From Petunia secreta (Eukaryota > Streptophyta > Magnoliopsida > Solanales > Solanaceae), in the NCBI GenBank assembly GCA_029990175.1, contig JARKIP010000065.1:1341001-1405000 (forward strand): DNA of 64,000 nt, read 5' to 3'. Below, in pieces: positions 1 through 10,016 of the stretch; the stretch's first letter is position 1, and every line of letters begins with the position of its first letter. Under the pieces are notes generated by a model. That model was not told where the DNA came from. It saw nothing but the letters and a program-made list of their open reading frames with translations, and ran no database searches. The translations under genes were made by a program, and so were the position numbers.

Positions 1-1052
1 TGAATGAGTATTTTTGTAAGTGACTCAATTCTTTATTAGCCAATTTCTTATTCTAAAAGATAAAGTCATGTGTTGGCCATACAGTTGTACCAAAGGAGCA
101 TTTACGTTTGAATAACATACTTTAGCCATCAAGCATGCCTTGATTCTGTATGGACCTCTCAGACATTGAAGATATAGCAATGTCGTATTACATCAACATT
201 TAGCAAGACTATTTAGTTTTCAATGCTTGGAATTTTTTAAGTGATGCAACTTTTACTTTTCGCTAATTCGAACACAGTTATTGATGTGTATGACGAGATA
301 TCCTATTGAATCACATCAAAGGTTTTTGAGCATCTCAATTTGGTTTGACGTTAGTGGGAAATGTCATACACATAAAAAGAAATTATTAATTGACTCTTGA
401 AATTTACACCAAATCATATTAGTCTACTATGGTGTGTATTACTTAACTATGATTAGTGATAAATATGCAAATATAAGACAAGCGGCATGTATTATATTTA
501 TCACTTAAATGACGGATTATTTTTCACGTAAAACCAACTAGCTGGATCCTTTGACATCAAATCTTTCATACCCTCTTCCCAATAATTCCCCCTGATTTCT
601 CCCAAATAGTTAAAAGTTTTAGAGCTGGGGAGACTATACGTATTTATATTACAAATGAAATTGCTCTACTCATCTTATAAACTAAGACATTCCTGTAGAA
701 CGGTAATGCAGCATGAATTAACTTGTGAATGATCTATATTAGACTAACTACGTGAGGCCAGATCAACAAATAAGTGAAGATTCCTGTGGTCTCCCTCCAC
801 CTCTGGTCCAAAATATTGGTTTCTTTGGATGCTAAATTAAATTTCCATTCAAAATATTTGACGTTTGAAAAGATAAGTTATTGCTTTAGTCAGTGAAATG
901 TTAGCTAAAGAGATGTTTAAGGGAGGGAAAAAATGATAGTGTAATGTCTTTTTAAGAGGTGCGCAAAAATAATAAAATATATATGGATCATTGAGAGTAT
1001 TGATATTTGTCATTTTTTTGTCAAAGTGCAAAATATATTTCTAGCCTTGGCA
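1..1052. other. AT-rich spacer, no gene seen
   Basis: No open frame with recognisable protein motifs, no RNA gene and no complete repeat was seen on either strand. The short frames here are typical of random AT-rich DNA. Confidence 0.6.
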
Positions 1053-1061
1053 GTTGGCACC

Positions 1062-1903
1062 TCTGTTTTAAAAGACTCGCACGGGGACTCGCCCCGGGGC
1101 GGGGCACTAGCAAAACGCCTTGAGACTCTCGTACGGGGCTTAGATCCGTGAGACTTACGCCTCAAGCGCCCGACGATGCGCCCAGAGCACGCCCAACGCC
1201 CAACGCTCGAAAATTACCTTATTGAACCTATGCAAAGATCTGTCCAATTCCCTAATTAAGATTGTTCATCCACAATTTTCTTTAAAAATGAAGTTATATT
1301 CATCTATAGAAATTCAAAAATTGCGTATAACTCAATTAACGAGACATAATATTACATGTATTATAATTAAGAATATCATAAGGATGAATATCATCTGTAT
1401 ACTTAATCTAAAAAAGTATAGCCGCTGTTTATAGCATCACTACTTGTTGGTCTTCATGTTTTATTTCAGTCACTCAAAATTGTTAGACTTCAATTATTTT
1501 GCAATTTAGTAGAAATTTTATATTTATCAATGAAGAATTAATGTTTTAAATTATAATAGTAATAAATTTTTATTGTTTATTCACTTTTTATCGTAACAAA
1601 TTTTTATTTTTAATTGTTTAAAAGTTAAGGCCTTATGGTTTATTTGTATCTCATAAAAACTGTAACATTATTCAATTTATTACCATTGTTAAAAAAGTTA
1701 GATCTTCTGTTTCTATAATTTTTTTTCTTATTTTTAATTTTTTTGTACTTTTGATATTTTTTTGGCTCATTATGCTATTTTATTGATTTAAAATTAATTA
1801 AAAAATAAGATCCATGGGACTTACGCCCCACGTCTCGAAACTTACGCATCGCCTCATTATAAGTGAAACGCTTCGCCTCACGTCCCGCCTTTTAAAACAT
1901 TGG
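1062..1903. mobile_element. MULE-like non-autonomous DNA element with 9-bp target duplication
   Basis: The 842-bp block is flanked by exact 9-bp direct repeats GTTGGCACC at 1053-1061 and 1904-1912. Its ends are inverted copies sharing TGTTTTAAAAG (near 1064 on the plus strand, near 1890-1900 on the minus strand). Each end leads into a GC-rich subterminal block with repeated GACTTACGCC-like motifs (about 1150-1165 and 1817-1850). The interior is AT-rich and has no credible coding frame; the 70-codon frame at 1222-1434 resembles nothing. A 9-bp duplication points to a Mutator-like transposase acting in trans. A hAT origin (8 bp) is less likely. Confidence 0.72.
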
Positions 1904-1912
1904 TTGGCACCC

Positions 1913-2988
1913 AGAACTTTAATTCTAACAGGAAAATAAGAAGTTGAAATGATTTAGAAAGACAGTGGAGCCCTTTCCCTAGAATGGGAGGTCACTAACT
2001 CTCAAAGAGGTACAAAATTTGATGTCAAACTCAAATGGTAGCTACTAGGAGTACTAGTCGTCTGGCCAGCAGAGAAGTTGCTTCAGAGTGTTAGTGGGTA
2101 CCATGTAGATTTTTGCAGTGAGGTTTGTATTTTAATTCAACGCCGTATATACCACTTTCCATTTTCTTCTCAATTAGAATAAGTCCAAATGCCAATCTCA
2201 CCTTATTCTCACAAACGTTTACTATAGGCGAATTTAGGGCAAGTTCCGCGAGTTTACTGAGTTCCAAGTTCGAACTATATTCACATATGAGAAAAATGAA
2301 AAAATATTAAGATGTAAAATCATAAATTTATAATAAGATTGTATGCGCATCTATCAAATGCTCCGATCCATCTATGTCGCACTATTTTTTATTAGTTCTC
2401 TCCAAAAAAAAAAAAAAATACACACTTCTATATATAGAAATTTTCTTACTTTAACTTCTTGTATTACCATAAATAAGAAGTTTTTATTTTACACAAATAG
2501 TAAGATATGTTGAAGACCGCAAACTTCGAAAGTTGTATAACCACACAAATGATATAGCTTTCTTAAAACTATATATTTTAATAATTTTTATTTTTTTCTT
2601 AAATTTTGTGACGAATCAAACTTTGTTACCTAAATTAAACTTTGCATCTAACCTTTACCAAACCCTTATAAACAATTTAAAATGGCCATCCTTACAATTC
2701 TGGCTCAAAATGGTCCTTGATTTCTAAGTGATCTATTAGGTTCAAATTTTCCCTTACAGTTTGCAGAAAGTCTAACTTTGTCTTTATGATTTGTAAAAAG
2801 TCTAATAGCTTTACGCTTAAAAAAATAAATTACACAAAAAATTTAAGTTTTATGTACCGTTGGTGTAAACATATTTTTACATTATCAAGTAATTTTTACT
2901 TGTAAATCTTTTTCTTTTTGTTTTTTTATAATTAAAGGAATAATTAATGTATAGAAACAAGAACAAAAACAAAAAAGGCAATTAGAAT
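1913..2988. other. AT-rich spacer with a dispersed repeat near 2820-2900
   Basis: No gene was seen. A stretch at about 2822-2900 is, in reverse complement, similar to about 29340-29450 and 58205-58320. All three contain a segment like TTTACACCNNNGGTGCAT followed by AAAACTTAAA-like sequence. It is probably the end of a small dispersed element. The rest is A/T-rich, with a poly-A tract near 2405-2420. Confidence 0.5.
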
Positions 2989-2993
2989 CCTAG

Positions 2994-3539
2994 TGTATTG
3001 GGTGAAAATTGATTCAAAGACGTAGCGCCTCGGTAGCATGGTTCGGAGCTGACCGAAGAGATGTTGGCAAGCTATGAGCCGAGATGAGCAATAGGTCGCC
3101 GAAGTCAACGACCGAAGAAAGGAAGCAGGGTATTTACCTCGGTAAAATGTCACTTCGGTCGATCACAAGGCCATGCACCCAAAGCTAATAGCCTGAGCTT
3201 CGGGAAATAAGGCCGTTTGCAGCAGATGGTCTTCCTCCTATTTCGGCCCACTAACTCTATTATCTAAGAAATGGAAGCATGCAGATCTTAGTGGAAACAT
3301 GGGATTGTGGCCTTGTATTCCTGCTAGTCTATAAATAGCTTCTGATTTTACAATGTAATCATTCAGGAATACATACCAAAACTCTGCCAAATTTTGTACC
3401 CAAGATCATCTATTGAAATACCAGTTATTTATGCATAATTATCGTCTTTATTGTCATAATTTCAACTTTGATACATTGATTTGCTTGTACTTGCAATCCA
3501 AATTCGATTTGTGCCCTAAGATCAGTTTAGGCCAATACA
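2994..3539 (+). repeat. E1 5' LTR
   Basis: This 546-bp LTR is bounded by the terminal inverted motif TGTATTGG/CCAATACA. A likely core promoter CTATAAATAG lies at 3329-3338 and is conserved in the 3' LTR near 28630-28639. It is immediately followed by the primer-binding-like site. The minus-strand frame across 2944-3153 is a shadow of the LTR. Confidence 0.92.
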
Positions 3540-3543
3540 AATT

Positions 3544-3561
3544 GGCGCCGTCTGTGGGGAT
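3544..3561 (+). other. E1 primer-binding-like site
   Basis: TGGCGCCGTCTGTGGGGA begins five bases after the LTR end. Sequences starting TGGCGCC at this place are complementary to tRNA 3' ends ending GGCGCCA and are common in Tat and Athila elements. The exact tRNA was not assigned. Confidence 0.8.
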
Positions 3562-3630
3562 ACAAGCATAAATGCTTTGTTTCAAAGTTGAACATTCCTT
3601 TCGTTCGAATTCCTGCTTTTATTTGACAAG

Positions 3631-5253
3631 ATGGTTGATAGTAGTAGAAATTCCGCTGAACCTCAGCTAACTCCCGATGGTCACGCTAACGTTCAGTCAA
3701 ACCCAAACTCCAACGCGCCCCTAATACCACCGGTAACAAACCCTTCCTTTTCGGCTTCCACTGAAGCTTTTCAAGCTTATGTTGTCTCTACTCTGAAAGC
3801 TCTTCACGAGCAGCAAGCCAAACAGGCTATTATCAATGCTGAATTTCGTGCCTCGTTGGAAACGAGGAATAGCTCAGCTCTGAATGGAGTCCCACTCGTG
3901 GTCCCAAATGGAGGCATCCCGCTCTTCGTTCCTACGGGCGCGATAATAGAGGGACCTCAAAATGGGGCCACATATGGGGGTTCGGGCACAATACCGAGCA
4001 CTACACCATACTTCTGGATGATTCCCACCGTGGCAGAAACTAGCTTCTCGGTAGATGTTGAAAAGCTAAGCATGGAGATCGAAGCTCGAATTGAGGCTCG
4101 TGTCGAGGCACGCGTGGAAAAACGACTTGAAAGCGTCCCTGGGGTGACTAAGACTCAAAGTGCTCTTGATATTGACCAATACAGGCAATTACCTTATAAG
4201 CCCGAGGCCGCCCCAGCACTAACTCCAAAAAATTTCAAGATTTTGTTTTTGAAAAAATATGATGGGACTATTGACCCCGTTGATCATGTGACTGAATACA
4301 TGTCAATGGTGTTGAGTAACGATTTAACGGAGATAGAAAATGAGTCGATATTTTTGAAAAAATTCGGCGAATCCTTGGAGAAGGGAGTATTACGTTGGTA
4401 CATGCGTCTACCGGCGAGGTCAATTTCCACTTTTAAGGAATTGGCTAACGCATTTATTAAAGCTCATACCGGGGCACAGAAAATCCTCCAAAGGAAGGAG
4501 GATATATTTGAAGTCAAACAACAGCCCGACGAGCAAATCAAAGACTTCCTCGAGCATTTCCATGTCAAACGTATGGAGTTGGCCCCCATGGATGATACTT
4601 TGGCCATCATGGCGTTCGAAAAATACATTAATATTCGAAACTTTGAGGCCGCTGCTGATTTACGAAAAGAGCTCCAACAATATCAAACCTTCAAATGGGA
4701 TGATTTACACAACAGGGCATACATCAAGATAAGGCTAGAGGAAGCTGAGTGGAAAAATAATGGCCGAAATTACAATTACAAGAATCGATCTGAGTCCTCA
4801 TATCGCGCCGAGGCGCCACAAGGAAACTCGAAGGGAAGGTATGAACCATATACCTCATCGAGGCAGCCTGTTAGTCAAAGGCTTGGAAGTTCGCATGTGA
4901 GCCAACGGCTCGGTGGAACGGTCTATCCCAGTAGGAACTAAAGAAACTCCTCAAGCCCAGCTCTAGTTTCAAAGAATAAGGAGTTACCCCGTATCCCCGA
5001 TTACAACTTCAACAGATCGACCTCGGAATTGGTCAATGTAGTGAAGGGGGCAGCCGGGGTGAGAGCACTGAAGGACATGAGGACTCCTGCTGACAAAAGA
5101 GATCAAAGTTTACACTGCGAATTTCACACAGACTACGGTCATCGCACCGAGGACTGCAAGGCTTTGCGCCTCGAGGTGGCGTACTTACTGAAGAAGGGCG
5201 TGTTGGCGGAATTCCTCACTAATAATGGGAAGGAAAAATATACGAAAAACTGA
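3631..5253 (+). pseudogene. gag: E1 gag
   Basis: The frame opens with MVDSSRNSAEPQ and runs 436 codons to a TAA at 4939-4941. The same frame continues past it to a TGA at 5251-5253, so a single stop separates the two parts. A charged helical segment with EARIEARVEARVEKR (about residues 150-170) precedes the retrotransposon gag core (about residues 200-330, containing GVLRWYMRLP and FLEHFHVKRMEL). A zinc-binding-like motif, CEFHTDYGHRTEDC, lies near 5119-5160. Gag packages element RNA into particles. The protease and first RT half follow in the same frame, so gag and pol probably formed one polyprotein. The stops make it non-functional as it stands. Confidence 0.88.
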
Positions 5254-5832
5254 GGTGATGGTCAACCACCTTAGGCGCCACCCCCCGAAAGAGTTGTGAC
5301 TGTGATCATCGGGGGGTCAGAGGTGAATGGAGTAAATTTCGCAGCCGCCAAGAAATTTACAAAGCTGTCGATTACTATGGAGAAAAGAACTCGAGTTGGA
5401 GGCTCGGGAAAAAAAATTGTGTTCGAGGATGATGATTGTGATGGGATGATGTTCCCCCATCATGATGCTTTGGTCATTATGCTAAGGATAAATGACTCAG
5501 ATATCAAACGAGTCTTGATCGACCCCGGTAGCTTGGTCAACATAATCAGCTACGGGGCCATCAAAAAGATGTGGTTAAAGGGAGAGGTTGTCCCAAAAGC
5601 AACTGTGTTGATTGGCTTCAACAACTCCACCGAAAAGATATTGGGCGAAATCATGCTCAAAACATACGCCGAAGAAGTTTGCAAGGAAATACTGTTTCAA
5701 GTTCTGCCCGAGGACATGGCATATAATGTAATCCTTAGTAGACCTTGGATCCACTCCATGGAGGCTGTTCCATCCACTCTTCACCAAGTGATCAAATTCC
5801 CTACCCTATGGGGAGTTCTTTCGATTAAATGA
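5254..5832 (+). pseudogene. E1 aspartic protease region
   Basis: The frame is the same as gag, separated by stops near 5251-5253 and 5272. The active-site motif appears as VLIDPGSLVNII (about 5513-5548), with the Asp, Gly and Ser of the retropepsin triad. A later segment, MAYNVILSRPWIHSM, matches the usual end of plant gypsy proteases. A TGA at 5830-5832 ends it. Retropepsins cut the gag-pol polyprotein. The segment from 5833 to 6180 is the linker to RT, still in frame but with stops near 6022 and 6166. Confidence 0.85.
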
Positions 5833-6049
5833 GAGCAACGAGTAGCGAGAGAGTGCTATTCGGTTGCGCTGAAGAGTGGAGTCGTCCCGACCGGACCAGA
5901 GAAATTGCAACCAATGCAACCGAGGTCGAACGAAGAGGGAGGATCAAGTTCTCAAGAAGACCTCCGAGGAGCAATTGAGAAGATACCAGTATGCATTCAA
6001 GAACCTCGGAAACAAAAAGCCTAGGATTCAACCATTGAGGAGTTGGAAT

Positions 6050-7443
6050 CTTTCACGTTATCAAAAGATTTTCCAGACACAAAAGTGTTTGTCGGCTCGG
6101 AGTTGGACCCAGAGTCGAAGAGAGCCATAATCGAAGTCTTGAAGTCCAACAATGATTGCTTTGCTTAGTCCTATTCAGATATGGTCGGTATCGATCCGGA
6201 GATCATGACCCATGAATTGAATGTGGATCCCCATTTTACCCCGGTAAAACAAAAGAAAAGGCCGCACGCCAGTGTCAAAAAGAAAGCAATTGAAGATAAA
6301 ACTATAAAGCTGCAAGAGAATGGCATCATAAGAGAGGTGAAGTACCCCGAAGGACTGGCTAATGTCATCGTTGTGCTAAAAAAGAATGGCAAGTGGAGAA
6401 TATATGTAGATTATACAGATCTAAACAAAGCTTTCCCCAAGGACTCTTATCCATTGCCACAGATAGACGGGTTAATAGACTCCACGGCTGGACACAAATT
6501 GTTAACCTTCTTAGATGCTTATTGGGGGGTATAATCAAATTCTCATAGAACCAAAGAACGAAGAAAATACCTCGTTCATCACTGATCAAGGTACCTTCTG
6601 CTATAAGGTAATGCCCTTCCGTTTGAAGAACGCTGGGGCGACATACCAAAGGCTAGAGTGTCGCATGTTAAAAGATTACATTGGAAAGTCTATGGAGATT
6701 TACATAGACGATATGCTGATCAAATATATTCGGATGAAGGACCACCTAAACCATTTGAGAGAAGCCTTCGCTGTCCTAAGGCAATACAACATGAAGCTGA
6801 ATCCTAAAAAGTGTGCCTTCGGCGTGGGTTCGGGCAAATATTTGGGACTCATAGTCTCTGAGCGTGGGATCGAAGCCAATCCAGACAAGATCAGAGCCAC
6901 TGAAGAAATCCCCGAAGAGTTAACCATGGTGAAGGAAGTTCAGCGCTTGACTGGCCGAGTCGCTGCCTTGAGTAGATTTATCTCAAGGTCTTCAGAGCGA
7001 TGCCACAAATTCTTCTCAGTCTTAAGGAAGAATAATCACTTCGAGTGGACACCGGAGTGTAAGAAGTGCTGAGGGAATTGAAATTCTATCTGGCTAACGG
7101 GCCGTTGCTTGCCAAGCCAAAAGATGGTGAAACTTTGCTAGTTTACTTGGCTGTGTCCGAGGTGTCAGTTAGTGCTGTGTTGGTTCGGGAAGATGATGGC
7201 AAGCAACAACCTATCTATTATGTGAGCAAAATACTCCTCGATGCTGAAACCAGGTACTCTCACTTGGAAAAACTAGCGCTTGCTTTAATTGTTACTGCTC
7301 GAAAATTACGACCTTATTTTCAATATCACCCAATAGCGGCAGTTACCAACTTCCCCTTAAGGAGTATATTGCATAAACCGGAGTTGTCGGGGAGGTTATC
7401 TAAATTGGGAGTAGAATTAAGTAAATATGATATCACCTATTAA
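6050..7443 (+). pseudogene. E1 reverse transcriptase and first (degenerate) RNase H
   Basis: RT motifs occur in order: WRIYVDYTDLNKAFPKDSYP (about 6391-6450), TFLDAYWG with the first catalytic Asp (about 6508-6530), then YIDDMLIK (about 6700-6724). The frame is lost in the G run at 6524-6529, where six G are present and one appears extra. It continues in another frame to 7072, shifts again near 7060, and runs through a connection and RNase-H-like segment to 7443 (PIYYVSKILLDAETRYSHLEK). This RNase H looks catalytically eroded, which is common in Tat elements that carry a second RNase H. A TAG at about 6166-6168 replaces what is usually Trp before SYSDM. Confidence 0.88.
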
Positions 7444-7477
7444 CCCCGAACAACCATTAAGTCTCAAGTCTTGGCCG

Positions 7478-9287
7478 ACTCGTGGTTAATTTTAGCGTTG
7501 GGATCTTACCCGAAGCCGAAAAGGAGAAATTGATGTTGAAGGGATTGACTTCTGGATTATGGGTACTCTATACCGATGGGGCGACTAATTCTAAGGGTTC
7601 AGGGTTAGGCATAGTGTTGATAGCGCCCACCGGGGAGAAAGTCAGGCACTCAGTTCGGTTAAAAAAAGTGACCAACAACGAGGCCGAATACGAAGCGGCC
7701 TTAGCAGGCTTGGAGTTGGCCAAAGAGATGGGGGTAGAAAGAGTTGAATTAAGGTGCGATTCACAACTGGTAGTAAACCAAGTACTCGGTGAATATACGG
7801 TTCGTGAGCCCAGAATGCAACAATTCTTGATCCGAGCACAAAGAATCTTTGCTCAATTCCAAGAATGGCAAATCAAACAAGTCCCTCGGGAGGAAAATGA
7901 TGAAGCCGATGCCTTAGCAAATTTGGGCTCGGCGGTGGACGAAGAACACTCGGGGACTGATTTGGTGGTTCGGTTGCTTTCCACACAAATGAGGGAAATG
8001 AAATTAGAAGTCAACTCGGTGGACCACAAATGGGATTGGCGAAGTAATTTTATCTCTTACTTTGATTCGGGGATTCTCCCCCAAGATAAGAAAGAAGCAA
8101 AGAAATTAAGGACTCAAGCGGCTTCATACTCAATGATCTGGGGAAAGCTATATAGGAGGCTGTACAGCGGCCCGATGGCTAAGTGTTTGGGTCCGGATGA
8201 AGCTAGATATGTGATGGTAGAAATACACGAGGGCGAGTGTGGCAACCACTCGGGGGGAAAATCCTTTGTGCGCAAATTACTTCGAGCTGGGTACTATTGG
8301 CCCACCATCAGCGCAGACGCAAAGGCCTTCGTGAAAAAATATGACAAGTGTCAACGCCACGCCCGAATGATTCATCAGCAAGCTGAAACCTTACATTCGG
8401 TCGTGACACCATGGCCCTTCATGAAGTGGGTAATGGATATCATTGGCCCCTTACCGAAGGGAAAAAGAGGCGTTCGGTTTATTCTTGTTTTGACCGATTA
8501 CTTTACCAAGTGGGTGGAAGCTGGAGCGGTGGAAGCTGGAGCTTTCACCGAGGTTAGATAGAAGGAGGTAATTGATTTTATCAAGAAGAACATCATCTAT
8601 AGGTTCGGTGTCCCAAAGGAGATCACTTGTGATAATGGTCCACAATTCATGGGGGCAGCTATTACCGATTTCCTTAAGCAGTGGGGAATAAAAAGAATAG
8701 TGTCGAGCCCCTACCACCCAAGTGCCAATGGACAAGATGAATCCTCGAGCAGAGTAATAGTTGAAAACCTCAAAAAGAGACTCGATGAGAAAAAAGGTCC
8801 TTGGACCGAAGAGTTACCAGGGGTGTTATGTGCAATGCGAACAACGGAGAAAAATAGCACCGGTGAAACCCCATTTTCCCTCGCTTATGGCATGGATTCA
8901 CTTATCCCCGCGGAAGTGGGCAAACCAAGTCTTAGGTACGCTCACGCCACCAAAGATGCCAACCAACAAGCCATGCGCATAGAGTTGGACTTGCTCAAGG
9001 AGTAAAGGGAGCTAGCTTTGGTTCGGTTAGCTGCGCAAAATAGTCAAATCGAGGCATATCTCAATAGAAAGGCCAAACTGAGAGATTTCAAAGTTGGTGA
9101 TTATGTGCTAAAAGCTTTGAATCAGTCAACAAAAAAAAAGAACGGAGGAAAACTCATTACAAATTGGGAAAGGCCTTACATAGTTAAAGAGATTGTTGGA
9201 AAAGGATCTTATCAGATCGAGGATTTGAAAGGCAAACCCGAACCTTTGAATTGGAACATCTCCAATTTAAAGCGGTATTACTTCTAA
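7478..9287 (+). pseudogene. E1 archaeal-type RNase H and integrase
   Basis: A second RNase H follows the first: LYTDGATNSKGSG (about 7566-7604), NNEAEYEAAL (about 7674-7703), CDSQLVVNQV (about 7757-7786) and ENDEADALANLGS (about 7893-7930). All acidic catalytic positions appear present. Integrase follows: a zinc-binding H-H-C-C region (about 8224-8370, with CGNHSGGKSFVRK and YDKCQRHA), the catalytic core with VMDIIGPLPKG, ITCDNGPQF (about 8623-8650) and NGQDESSSR, and a C-terminal segment ending LNWNISNLKRYYF. The frame is constant from 7482 to 9287 and is interrupted by a TAG at 8559-8561 and a TAA at 9003-9005. This domain order supports the Tat lineage. Confidence 0.9.
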
Positions 9288-9294
9288 AATCAAG

Positions 9295-9411
9295 GTAAGC
9301 ATTCCTTGATCATTTAAAATCCACCTACAGCCTCGAGCCGAAAAACGCTCCAAAGGCTTTGGTCAAAGTATTTGAACTTACCTCCCGTTTTACTTTGCTT
9401 GACCTTTTCAG
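9295..9411 (+). other. Putative intron in the E1 pol 3' region
   Basis: Directly after the pol stop, CAAG|GTAAGC forms a near-consensus donor, and a pyrimidine-rich tract ending CTTTTCAG forms an acceptor at 9411. The same donor (AAG|GTAAAT) and acceptor (CCTTTTCAG) occur at the same place in E3 on the minus strand (41667-41552), giving introns of 117 and 116 nt. Sequence after the acceptor (starting GAAGTGGAGAAGACGATCTT in E1) is also conserved between the copies. Splicing is inferred and not observed. Confidence 0.55.
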
Positions 9412-10016
9412 GAAGTGGAGAAGACGATCTTCAGTGCTCGGATCTTCATCAAGATTCAGACCCCAACACTGGGGGAGTGAGAAGTGGGATGCGGCCGAGG
9501 TCTGCTTTTGAGCATCCCCACCGAAGTCTATCTATTTGGCAACCGGAGACTGACGCCCAGGAAATAGATTAGTACTTCGTATTTGCGCCTGATAGTGGCA
9601 TGTTATTAACTTGTTTTGCGCCTAAGTTCTACTGAGACTAGGCCTTAGGTAAAAAGCCGACTACGGCTCGTTGATTTCATCAATTAAAGAAACTTGATTC
9701 AATATCTCTTTGTTTCTATGATCTTATGTACCGAGGGCTATTCTCTTTCATATGTACCAAGGTTATATTTTAAATGCATCGAGTCGAGAACGAGACGCCG
9801 TTCTAAGTTCGCATCGGAATTATATGAGTTAAGTCTTGCAAGCAAAATTATTCTACTTGTTCGGCTCAAAATACTTCATAAAGAAAAATGAAAGTTTGAA
9901 AAAATTGAGTACAAAAAATAAGTCCATTCATGAAAGGCCCGAAGGCCACATAAACATTTACATTAAAGGGCCCGAAGGCCTGCACAAAAGCCAAATAGAA
10001 GATGAAAACAGGAACG

